From: Lachnospiraceae bacterium
GTDB lineage: Bacteria; Bacillota; Clostridia; Lachnospirales; Lachnospiraceae
Reading direction: 5' to 3'
Length of the DNA stretch: 64,000 nt
Assembly (NCBI GenBank): GCA_021770245.1
Contig: JAETRI010000014.1
Location: 1 to 64,000, forward strand
Shown here: positions 32,061 through 40,231 of the stretch, in pieces
Layout of the letters: each line of letters begins with the position of its first letter
Numbering within the stretch: position 1 is the stretch's first letter
Program-made: the position numbers and the translations under genes
Notes under the pieces: generated by a model
What the model was told of the DNA's origin: nothing
The model's database searches: none
What the model saw: only the letters and a program-made list of their open reading frames with translations

Positions 32061-33410
32061 ATGAAAGACCATAAGGATACTATATTTAAGACGGTTTATC
32101 AACATAACCAGGTTCCCATTTCCGCCGCCGACATGGAACGGCTGCAGGAAATCGCACGTGACTGCAGGGAAGTCAAGAATTATGTTTACGACCGCTACAG
32201 CGGCATCCGCAGCCTCCCTAAAATCTATCCGGGCTATACCGTCCAGAACGAGATGACGAAGAGCGGGCTGCGGGAAAGACTGGGGCTGCCGTCTGTGTAT
32301 TTCTATCTGTCCATTTTTGATGCCCTGGGGGATATCAAAAGCCAGTGGACCGATGTGAAGAGCCATGTAGAGAAGAATATCCGGGGCAATTCCGACTTTA
32401 CCCCGCAGGACCGGCATTACCTGCGCTTTGTTATGAAGCAGAGTCAGTGCTTTGAGGGCATTCTGCTGGGTGAAAGGCCTGCCCTCGCCCAGAACTGGGA
32501 AGAGCGCTTCCAGGCTGTTTGTAGCAAGGTGGATGCCCACCGGCTGGATCAATATCTCCGCAGACAGGTGCGCCGTCATTTGAACCGGCCCCGCACGGAT
32601 GCGGCGGAGGGATTCCCTGCATCTCCCAAGGGATACAGGTATGCGGATCATGGAATCTATCTATCCATGAAAGAAAGCCGCCAGAGGCTGTTTATTCCCC
32701 TGACAGACAACAACCGCTATACAAGGCAGGTTTACATCCGCCTTTATCCGGAAGAGGGCAGGATTACGGTCAATGTCCCCATAGAGGTAAGACAGAGACA
32801 TCCCGACGGATATGAGGGGGAGACCGGTCTGGCCATGGGGCTGAAATGCATGTTCGTGACAGACCAGGGCAGATCCTACGGGGAAAAATATTTGGAATAC
32901 CAGACCGCCCTCACGGATTATGTACGGGAAAAGCTGCCCCGCCACCAGAGGAACGCCAAAAACAATCCGGGCATGAAGAAGTATAATGACGAAAAGCACC
33001 GGCTGCAGGCAGCCATGCATGACTATGTAAATGCGGAGATCAACCGCATGTTGGACACGGAAAAGCCGGGGGTAATCTACGTGCCCAGGCTTCCAGCGGT
33101 ATCCAAGGCCGGATTCAGCCGAAGGGCCAACGCCATCATTGCCATGTGGCAGAAAGGGTTCGTAAAGAGCAGACTGGCCCGGAAATGCCGGGAACGTTCG
33201 GTGGAGTTGGTGGAGGTATTCGGAAAAGGCATCAGCACCGAGTGCTGCTGCTGCGGTGCACAAGGTACAAAAGAGGGAGAACTCTTTTGCTGCCCGTCCT
33301 GTGAAACCAGGCTTCCGGAAAGGGAGAATACGGCAAAGAATGTGCTGAAAAGAGGCCGGGCTTTACAGGAAAAAAAGAGTGTGGTTCATGACGAAGGCTT
33401 CCGTGGATGA
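32061..33410 (+). CDS. TnpB/OrfB-like protein lacking RuvC catalytic residues (TldR-like candidate)
   Basis: The 449-aa protein has the TnpB layout: a mixed N-terminal domain, a split RuvC fold and a C-terminal four-cysteine zinc finger (CCCCG at 395-399, CCPSC at 410-414). The usual RuvC-I GIDLG is GLAMG (Asp to Ala258), the RuvC-II VEDL is VPRL (Glu to Pro342), and the RuvC-III DRDxNAA is PERENTA (Pro419 and Arg421 for the aspartates). It should not cleave DNA. Nuclease-dead TnpB proteins are known as RNA-guided repressors (TldR); that role here is inference. There is no TnpA transposase; the neighbour is a tyrosine recombinase. The ribosome site is weak. Confidence 0.7.
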   Translation: MKDHKDTIFKTVYQHNQVPISAADMERLQEIARDCREVKNYVYDRYSGIRSLPKIYPGYTVQNEMTKSGLRERLGLPSVYFYLSIFDALGDIKSQWTDVKSHVEKNIRGNSDFTPQDRHYLRFVMKQSQCFEGILLGERPALAQNWEERFQAVCSKVDAHRLDQYLRRQVRRHLNRPRTDAAEGFPASPKGYRYADHGIYLSMKESRQRLFIPLTDNNRYTRQVYIRLYPEEGRITVNVPIEVRQRHPDGYEGETGLAMGLKCMFVTDQGRSYGEKYLEYQTALTDYVREKLPRHQRNAKNNPGMKKYNDEKHRLQAAMHDYVNAEINRMLDTEKPGVIYVPRLPAVSKAGFSRRANAIIAMWQKGFVKSRLARKCRERSVELVEVFGKGISTECCCCGAQGTKEGELFCCPSCETRLPERENTAKNVLKRGRALQEKKSVVHDEGFRG

Positions 33411-34022
33411 ACGTGCCGCAAGGCTGCGTTTGACCGAAACCGGGGACGGGAATAGGAACGCGGGAAAATTCTATTGATAGAAAAACAAGAACGGCATTGG
33501 AAGCCGGTTCCTGCGAAGGAACCGGGGATTGGGTATGCCAAGACCCATGGGAACTCGGGACGCAGAGGTTTGGCGTTTTGAGAAGTACCGGGAGCGAAGC
33601 AGGCGGGGCCTAAGGATCTGTCTGCATCACCTGAAAAGGTGTCCAAATATGCCTTATTTAATAAATGAAGAGGAACAGGATGATTTCGTTTCAGAGAAAA
33701 TATCAAAAACCGGAGGTTATCATTTGAATTTTGACGTTTCCTAAAAAATAGGAATGCAATATGTTTGTTACGTTTGCATGTATCAAACCAGAATGCAGGA
33801 AACCGTTTTATATAATATCTGCCATTCAACGAACAGCCAACCATAAAAAGTACATTATAATATATGTGGAGAAGGGAGAACGTTTGGACCGGAGGCGTTA
33901 GGTTTCCCAATCTTATGTTTTCCAGAAGGGGCGGAACTTCGAGGGGAGACAGTTTTGATAAACGTTCAATTAATTCAGCGTTTCTCTAGAATAATATTTA
34001 TAACAAAGAAGGGGGGGAGATT
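33411..34022 (+). other. Noncoding region after the TnpB-like gene; guide-RNA candidate and island edge
   Basis: No supported gene. The first 230 bp are GC-rich with CCGGTTCC-TGCGAA-GGAACCGG (33504-33525) and CACCT-GAAA-AGGTG (33628-33641). From about 33642 the sequence becomes AT-rich, marking the edge of the glycopolymer island. TnpB guide RNAs are encoded just beyond tnpB, so 33411-33641 is the place to look for a scaffold, with the guide following 33641. Confidence 0.4.
33965..33992 (+). promoter_or_regulatory. Possible promoter of the glycopolymer cluster
   Basis: TTCAAT (33965-33970) and TAGAAT (33987-33992) are 16 bp apart, about 30 nt before ATG 34023. Other AT-rich -10-like sequences nearby (33811, 33856) make this uncertain. 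Confidence 0.3.
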
Positions 34023-35114
34023 ATGAAAGGGAAACCCGCTTTAGAAATCGAAGCAATTGCATTTGCAGAAAGTGGAACCGGGTATGCGGCTGCGTTCGAG
34101 TTTAACGGATTGTATGAAGTGAATCTGGAGGAGCAAAAATGTATATATAAGATGTTGTTTCCAAATGAAAAAGTAAATGGGAAGCGATTGTATGCTTCGG
34201 CGCTGCATGTTGCTTCAAAAATTTATTTTGTTCCGACTTCGGGAGAGTACATATCCATTTATGATATTGAGAAGAAGACGATAGAGCAATTGTCTGTACC
34301 GCTTCCAGCGACTGAATGCTCATTTTATAAAAAAAATTGCAAATTCATTAAAGCGGTACAGTGGGGAGAGAACATATTCATCATTCCCTTCACCTATCCG
34401 GGGATATTAAAGTTGAATATCAAAACGAATAGGATTACAGTACTTCGACGATGGATCCCCCAAGAGGGGTATTTTTTTAGAGGCGGGCTGTGTATAGAGG
34501 GGAATTGTATTTATATACCAAGTGGTAATAACAATATAATACTTGAATTTAACATGGAGACAGAGAAGGGAATCATTCATCGAATTGGCAGATATAACAA
34601 TGGGGCGATGGACATGTACAAGTATGGGGAGAATTACTGGATTGTGCCGAGACAAAAAGGCTCGATTGCAGTATGGAACCCGGAAAGTAATTTCGTCAGT
34701 GAAATCACGGATTATCCTGCCGAATTTCAAGCAGAAAAAATTGTTTTTTCTAAAATTATCCACTGTGAAGATAAACTGTTTTTCATGCCAGGGTATGCCA
34801 ATAGTGTACTCACAGTGAAAACAGAGTCAAAAGAGCTTGTATTGGAGGAACGATGGAAGCCGCAGGAGAACTCGGTGGTAACGTTTAGATTCGAGACAGA
34901 TGAATGCTATTATTTCAGAGAGGTTAACAAGTTGTCTAAGCAGTTCAGACGTTTCAAGATTTATAAGGAAGACGGCAGGACAGAAGAGTATGCATTAGAA
35001 ACAGAGCGACAGGAAGTGTTTCAGTCGGATCGATTGAATCTCGCGGTAGAACAGGGAGAAATTATAGCAGAAATTGAAAATTTTAAATTAGAGGATCTTT
35101 TGAGCCTGATATAA
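34023..35114 (+). CDS. Beta-propeller-like protein of the glycopolymer cluster
   Basis: The 363-aa protein has repeated short beta-strand blocks ending in aromatic and glycine turns (FNGLYEVNLEEQKC, KIYFVPTSGEYISIYDIEKK, GNCIYIPSGNNNIILEFNME, GENYWIVPRQKGSIAVWNPE), suggesting a propeller of six or so blades. No signal peptide or membrane segment is visible. It follows a strong GGGGGGGAG site. I do not recognise a named family. Being first in the cluster, it may be a scaffold or regulator of glycan assembly. Confidence 0.6.
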   Translation: MKGKPALEIEAIAFAESGTGYAAAFEFNGLYEVNLEEQKCIYKMLFPNEKVNGKRLYASALHVASKIYFVPTSGEYISIYDIEKKTIEQLSVPLPATECSFYKKNCKFIKAVQWGENIFIIPFTYPGILKLNIKTNRITVLRRWIPQEGYFFRGGLCIEGNCIYIPSGNNNIILEFNMETEKGIIHRIGRYNNGAMDMYKYGENYWIVPRQKGSIAVWNPESNFVSEITDYPAEFQAEKIVFSKIIHCEDKLFFMPGYANSVLTVKTESKELVLEERWKPQENSVVTFRFETDECYYFREVNKLSKQFRRFKIYKEDGRTEEYALETERQEVFQSDRLNLAVEQGEIIAEIENFKLEDLLSLI

Positions 35115-35122
35115 GGAGAAAA

Positions 35123-35190
35123 GGTTGAAAGAAAAATCTTTCAACCTTCCTGATTTGAATGTGCGCTATGGCTCGCAGATGGGAGCAAAT
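35123..35190 (+). promoter_or_regulatory. Full repeat unit (two hairpins plus Shine-Dalgarno) before the cytidylyltransferase
   Basis: GGTTGAAAG (35123-35131) pairs with CTTTCAACC (35138-35146); then TCCTGATTTGAATG; then an imperfect TGCG/CGCA hairpin; then AGATGGGAGC, 6 nt before ATG 35191. Confidence 0.7.
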
Positions 35191-35931
35191 ATGAATTATG
35201 CGATTGTATTGGCCGGAGGCAAGGGACAGCGCTTTGGAAACGGAAAAATATCAAAACAATTTATTGAACTGACCGGAGTTCCGATGATTGTGTATTCGTT
35301 GAGAATTGCTGAGAAAAATAAAAACATAGATGAAGTCTGTATCGTTGCAGCGGAGGCAGAGGAGGACAATATAAGTCGATGGATAAAAGAATATGGGATT
35401 AGTAAAGTAAAGTATTTTGCACGTCCGGGAAAGGAGAGGCAGCAGTCTGTGTTCAACGGACTCCAGGAAATACCAGCCAAAGGCAGAGACACGGTCATGA
35501 TCATGACAGCGGTTTGTCCGTTTGTGTCTCAGAAAACAATAGACAAGCACTATGAAATGATTCAAACATACGACGCAACGATTACCGTCGTGAAAGCCAC
35601 GGATGCAATCACCTTTAGCAATGATGGAAAAAGAGTGAGCCGGACATTACAGAAACGGAAGCTGTATCTCCAACAAGGTCCTCAGGTATTTCGGTACGGG
35701 ATCCTTTTGATGGGACATAAAGTTTACATGGAAGATGAGGAATACCGCAAGATGGACGTTACGGAAGACAGCGAGCTTGTCCTTAATATGGGGGTTGAGT
35801 GCTATATGATTATGGGTGACAGATTCTGCATAAAAGTAACCTATCCAGAGGACTTGGCGATTGCTGAGGCACTCCATCCATTGTTTTTACAGCAGGAAGA
35901 AAAATATACAGATACAAGAGGAGAAATTTAA
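35191..35931 (+). CDS. IspD/TarI-family cytidylyltransferase
   Basis: The 246-aa enzyme transfers CMP from CTP to a sugar or polyol phosphate. It shows MNYAIVLAGGKGQRFGNGK (nucleotide-binding loop), KQFIELTGVPMIVYSL, ARPGKERQQSVFNGL and DVTEDSELVLNMG. IspD acts in isoprenoid synthesis, while the closely related TarI makes CDP-ribitol for wall teichoic acid. Next to an NAD epimerase, LicD and a TagF-like transferase, a TarI-like role in making an activated polyol for a surface polymer is more likely. The first ATG after AGATGGGAGC is used. Confidence 0.8.
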   Translation: MNYAIVLAGGKGQRFGNGKISKQFIELTGVPMIVYSLRIAEKNKNIDEVCIVAAEAEEDNISRWIKEYGISKVKYFARPGKERQQSVFNGLQEIPAKGRDTVMIMTAVCPFVSQKTIDKHYEMIQTYDATITVVKATDAITFSNDGKRVSRTLQKRKLYLQQGPQVFRYGILLMGHKVYMEDEEYRKMDVTEDSELVLNMGVECYMIMGDRFCIKVTYPEDLAIAEALHPLFLQQEEKYTDTRGEI

Positions 35932-35938
35932 ACTTTAC

Positions 35939-36988
35939 ATGAATATGGAAGAGATGTTCAGAAAGGATGCAGAGCTCATAGCCAATTCATCGGTTAATTG
36001 GGATAAAATGAGCGGAAAAACAATCCTCATATCCGGGGCGACAGGGTACGTATCACAATACATCGTGCATGGATTATTAAAAAGGAATGACTTATTTCAT
36101 ACTAATGTGAAAATAATTGCCCTTTGCAGGAGTAAGGAGAGAGCAGATCTTCGCTTTTCCAGGTATTACGCAAGAGAGGATTTTGAACTGCTCATTCAGG
36201 ATGTACAGATTCCTGTCGCGATAGAGCAGGAAGTTCATTATATTATTCATACTGCGAGTCCGGCAGGGCTGGTGAACAGTAATATAAATCCAGTAGAAAC
36301 ATTTAAGGTCAATGTGTTTGGCTGTGACAATCTTCTTATGCTGGCGGAAAAAAAGAAAGCAGAATTCCTACTTTTTTCAAGTGTGGATGTATATGGGAAA
36401 ATAGAAGAAAAACGGTTTGTGGAACCGCAGCTTGGTTTCCTGGACACGATGGATGTCAGAAATGTGTACGCGTATGCAAAACGGGCATCAGAAAATTTGT
36501 GTGCTTGTTATGGGCAAAAAGGTGTTCAAACAAAGATTGTCCGCCCAACACAGATTATGGGAGGCGGTATATCTCTGAATGACGGAAGAATACATATTGA
36601 CTTTATTTCCCAGATACTAAGCAGACATAAGATTGTACTGAAGGGTGATGGCAGTCCGATAAGATCATTTCTATATATCACAGATGCAATTACAGGCATA
36701 TTGACTGTTTTGGCAGACGGACAGAGTGGACAGGCTTATAATATCAGTAATGAAGATGCAGAGGCATCCGTTTTAGAATTTGCCCGGATTATGTCGTCAT
36801 GCGCGAAGGAACAGATTGATATTGAATATGATATGGAAGCGAGAAAACATGACGTGGAAGTGAAACATGCGGTATCTTATGTGGCAGCAAGTTCAGATAA
36901 ATTAAGATCTCTGGGTTGGATACCAAGAATATCGTTGGAAGACGCCTGCAGAAATATGATGAATTATTACGGAATAGAGACGAAGTAA
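35939..36988 (+). CDS. NAD-dependent epimerase/dehydratase
   Basis: The 349-aa extended short-chain dehydrogenase has the cofactor motif ISGATGYVSQYIVHGLL, FSSVDVYGK, the catalytic YAYAKRASE (YxxxK), and RSFLYITDAITGIL late in the protein. It resembles nucleotide-sugar dehydratases and decarboxylases. It starts 7 nt after the cytidylyltransferase gene; AGGAG lies 15 nt upstream of ATG 35939, an unusually long spacing, so translation may depend on the upstream gene. It probably makes a modified sugar for the polymer. Confidence 0.85.
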   Translation: MNMEEMFRKDAELIANSSVNWDKMSGKTILISGATGYVSQYIVHGLLKRNDLFHTNVKIIALCRSKERADLRFSRYYAREDFELLIQDVQIPVAIEQEVHYIIHTASPAGLVNSNINPVETFKVNVFGCDNLLMLAEKKKAEFLLFSSVDVYGKIEEKRFVEPQLGFLDTMDVRNVYAYAKRASENLCACYGQKGVQTKIVRPTQIMGGGISLNDGRIHIDFISQILSRHKIVLKGDGSPIRSFLYITDAITGILTVLADGQSGQAYNISNEDAEASVLEFARIMSSCAKEQIDIEYDMEARKHDVEVKHAVSYVAASSDKLRSLGWIPRISLEDACRNMMNYYGIETK

Positions 36989-37013
36989 TCCGACGGAAAG
37001 AGAGAAGAAGTAA

Positions 37014-38666
37014 ATGAAGAAAGAGTTAAATCAAGCCCATAGAACAGTTTTGGAACTATTGAAAATAGTTGACGAGTATTGTGTTCGGGAAGGCATTATT
37101 TATACTTTAACAGGAAGGGCGCTGATTTCACTAGAAAATATTGACTTTAGTCAGTGTTACCCCACTTTAAGTATTGCGGTTGAATATGAAGGATTTCGGA
37201 AAATAGCGGACTATCTAAAGAAATTCTGCTTAGAGAATACAGGGTTTTCTATACATAATTATGAGAATACAAAGCAGTTTTACACATGTGATATGTGGTT
37301 CGTGAAACATTCCAGAGTAGAACTTGATAAAACACGAAAAGAGGAAGAGTTTTATTATGGAACACATTTATCTATTACTCCGCTTTACTATGCAGGAAAT
37401 ACGAAAAAAGAATGGAAAAAAGTGAATCGTTTCTTTAAAGATCAGCTTCTTCCAATATTTTTCCGGAGATCGGTGAAAAAACTGCCGATTGTTATATGGA
37501 TAAAGATGCTGCCTCGCCATATCCGGAGTGCGTTTTATCTGAAAAAAAGAAATTTTGTTGCTTTTGAGGAAAATGTCAGACAGTTAGAAAGCAGAGAAAA
37601 GTCAGAGTATCTCTTTCTACCGGGAACAAGAACTATGTTTGCAGGGCTCAATCGGATGCCGGATGCTCTTCCATCTAAGGCGGCGGAATTAACCTATAAG
37701 GCTTTCTGGTCAAACGTGGAGAGAATTAACTTTTATGGTGTGGAGTGCTTTTGCGTTAAGGACAGAGAAAGATTAGTTTCCTTGTATTCCCGGGAAACAA
37801 AACAGAAACTCTTTGCGCCGGTAAAAAGTGAACTATTGTTGGCGGGGGGAGAAGAGATAAGAAGAGTCCAGTTGATCCAGATTGAATTATTGACAGAGTT
37901 TGATCGTATTTGCAGAAAGTATGATTTGAAATATAACATTAATTTTGGAACTCTGATCGGTGCGCTCAGGCATAAAGGATTCATTCCGTGGGATGATGAT
38001 ATTGACGTGACAATGTACTATAAGGACTGTGATAAATTATATGAAATTATGCAGAAAGAGCTGGATCAGGATAAATATTTTTACCGTTGTCCGCAGACAG
38101 AGCCATATCATCATATTATATTTAATCATCTTGAACATAAGGGGACAACCTATACAAAACCGGGAAGAGATAAACTGGAGCATAAAATCGGCGTGTTTAT
38201 AGATATTTTTCCCTTATATCCGGCGGCACCTAATGCTTTTATTGATTTTTTCCATACCAGGATATGCAGATTTTGGAGAACCGCACTATGGTCTACGGTA
38301 GGAGCCAATAGTGAGAAGAACCCCATAAAGCGATTTTATTATAAGAAATTGGCGCTTATGGGAACGGAAACATGTCGGGAGAATTTCCTGAAACATGCTA
38401 CAAAATTTGACAATAAGAAAGGCAGACTAAAGTTTTGGACCTCTGTGAACCGAAGTCCCTATAATGTAGATCTTGTCCGGAAAGATAATTTTGACGAGGC
38501 AGTTGAAGTGACATTTGAGGGACATCAATTCTATGCCCCGAAGCATTATGAGGGGTCTTTGGAGTTTTGCTTCTCGCCGGATTGGAAACTATATCCGAAT
38601 GTACCCGATAGGAATCCGACGCACGATGTGATGGTTGATATAGGGGATTTATATTCTTATAACTAA
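37014..38666 (+). CDS. Double LicD-family transferase
   Basis: LicD proteins transfer phosphocholine or a similar phospho-group onto surface glycans. The C-terminal half of this 550-aa protein has the LicD signature: LLTEFDRICRKYDLKYNINF, GTLIGALRHKGFIPWDDDID (Arg319-His320, Asp326-331). The N-terminal half (LELLKIVDEYCVREGIIYTL) looks like a second copy that has lost the RH.GFIPWDDDID core. Usual LicD length is about 270 residues, so this is a tandem fusion with one degenerate domain. AGAAG precedes ATG 37014. Confidence 0.85.
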   Translation: MKKELNQAHRTVLELLKIVDEYCVREGIIYTLTGRALISLENIDFSQCYPTLSIAVEYEGFRKIADYLKKFCLENTGFSIHNYENTKQFYTCDMWFVKHSRVELDKTRKEEEFYYGTHLSITPLYYAGNTKKEWKKVNRFFKDQLLPIFFRRSVKKLPIVIWIKMLPRHIRSAFYLKKRNFVAFEENVRQLESREKSEYLFLPGTRTMFAGLNRMPDALPSKAAELTYKAFWSNVERINFYGVECFCVKDRERLVSLYSRETKQKLFAPVKSELLLAGGEEIRRVQLIQIELLTEFDRICRKYDLKYNINFGTLIGALRHKGFIPWDDDIDVTMYYKDCDKLYEIMQKELDQDKYFYRCPQTEPYHHIIFNHLEHKGTTYTKPGRDKLEHKIGVFIDIFPLYPAAPNAFIDFFHTRICRFWRTALWSTVGANSEKNPIKRFYYKKLALMGTETCRENFLKHATKFDNKKGRLKFWTSVNRSPYNVDLVRKDNFDEAVEVTFEGHQFYAPKHYEGSLEFCFSPDWKLYPNVPDRNPTHDVMVDIGDLYSYN

Positions 38667-38682
38667 GAAAAGCGAGGGATTA

Positions 38683-38812
38683 GGTTGAAAAATGGCTGTT
38701 CAGCCATTTTTCAACCGGGAATTTGTGCTAGGTAACACGGAAGTGTTACCTTATGCACGAAAGTTCCCTTTGAATTGAGAGCCGCCTTGCGGCGGCAGAA
38801 TGGCGGTTAGAT
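38683..38812 (+). promoter_or_regulatory. Three-hairpin leader before the TagF-like gene
   Basis: A 15-bp perfect hairpin (38683-38697 with 38702-38716), a nested hairpin (38717-38768; GGGAA/TTCCC, TTTGTGC/GCACGAA, GGTAACAC/GTGTTACC), and GCCGCC-TTGC-GGCGGC (38781-38796) followed by AGAATGGCGG. By comparison with the copy at 15325-15354 the start codon could be TTG 38812. Confidence 0.7.
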
Positions 38813-40161
38813 TGAAGAAGCAGATGAAAAAACGGCTTCTGAACCTTTTGGCGCTTTTGGAGGGCGCGCACAAGGTTATTGTGGAGAATATAGAGAAAAA
38901 TCATGGTGAAGCAGCAGCATGTCTTGAGGAATGTCAGAATACCGCAATAGCAATCGGAACTAAAATTGATGAGATAGAGGGCGAGGGGACGGCATCGGTA
39001 GCAACTCTGGAAAATTATTGTGAACTTGTATATGCAGTATACGAACAGATTCTTGGAGGCAGTCCGTTAAAACCATCCGAAATCTTCGAGAATCTGAATG
39101 ATAGTTATCAGAATGCTGCTCATATAATGGAGCAGGAACTACCGGAGATTATAGAAGTTGTATTTTTGCCATACAAAGCCTCTATGTGGGATTCCCTGGA
39201 AAGCGTATGGGAAAAAGTCAGTGCAGTTCCGGGAATTGAGGCTAAAGTAATCCCGATTCCATATTACGACAGGAGATCGGATGGTTCTTTTGGGAAATTC
39301 CATTATGAGGGTGAACAGTTTCCGCCAAATGTTCCGGTTATTGATTATGCAACTTATGATTTTGAAAAGAATCATCCGGATGAGATATATATCCATAATC
39401 CATATGATGAAATGAATATTGTTACGAGTGTACATCCATTTTTCTATTCAAAAAATTTAAAGAAATATACGGATAAACTCGTATATATTCCGTATTTTGT
39501 ATTGAAAGAGATTGATCTTAAAAATAAGAACGAGCTTATGGCGAAGGCGCATTTGGCACAAGTACCGGCTGTCATGTATGCAGATGAGATTATTGTGCAG
39601 TCAGAAAACATGAGACAGTTCTATATCGAGAGTATGGTGATGCTATGTGGGGAAAATGCAAGAAAGTCATTCGAGCGGAAAATCAAGGGTACGGGTTCAC
39701 CCAAACTAGACAGAATAAGAAAAATGAATGAAGAAGGTGTAGAAATACCGGAAGAATGGAAGCAATATTTTTTCCGCAAAGATGGAGGAAAAAAGAAAGT
39801 AGTGCTTTATAATACAAGCATCAGTGCGTTTTTAAGAAAATCGGAGCAGATGCTTTGCAAGATGGAACGAGTATTCGGTGTATTTAAAAAACAGCAAGAC
39901 GAAGTCGTCCTTTTGTGGCGCCCCCATCCGCTTATGGAAGCAACGGTTTCTTCTATGCGTCCTCAATTATGGAAACAATATCAGAAATTAGTAGAAAGCT
40001 ATAAGAATGAAGATTTCGGCATCTATGACGATTCGCCGGATGTGGACCGGGCAATTGTGTTGGCAGACGCTTATTACGGAGATCAGAGCAGTCTTGTTAT
40101 GATGTGTAATGCAATTAATAAACCGGTTATGATTCAGAGTGTTGTGATTTCTCATGTCTGA
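38800..40161 (+). CDS. TagF-like glycopolymer transferase
   Basis: The 453-aa protein has an N-terminal helical region and a C-terminal GT-B-like half with LLWRPHPLMEATVSSMRPQL and DRAIVLADAYYGDQSSLVMM followed by NKPVMIQ. These correspond to the RPHP and late DxSS/KP motifs of CDP-glycerol glycerophosphotransferases. It probably adds a polyol-phosphate or sugar to the surface polymer in the cytoplasm. ATG 38800 is inside the hairpin repeat; TTG 38812 or ATG 38824 are alternative starts. The next gene overlaps or follows closely. Confidence 0.65.
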   Translation: MAVRLKKQMKKRLLNLLALLEGAHKVIVENIEKNHGEAAACLEECQNTAIAIGTKIDEIEGEGTASVATLENYCELVYAVYEQILGGSPLKPSEIFENLNDSYQNAAHIMEQELPEIIEVVFLPYKASMWDSLESVWEKVSAVPGIEAKVIPIPYYDRRSDGSFGKFHYEGEQFPPNVPVIDYATYDFEKNHPDEIYIHNPYDEMNIVTSVHPFFYSKNLKKYTDKLVYIPYFVLKEIDLKNKNELMAKAHLAQVPAVMYADEIIVQSENMRQFYIESMVMLCGENARKSFERKIKGTGSPKLDRIRKMNEEGVEIPEEWKQYFFRKDGGKKKVVLYNTSISAFLRKSEQMLCKMERVFGVFKKQQDEVVLLWRPHPLMEATVSSMRPQLWKQYQKLVESYKNEDFGIYDDSPDVDRAIVLADAYYGDQSSLVMMCNAINKPVMIQSVVISHV

Positions 40162-40231
40162 ATGGAAGCAATTATGTGAAGAATTCAGAGTATACCATGG
40201 AAAAAGAGCAGTGGGGAATAAGGTAAACAGG

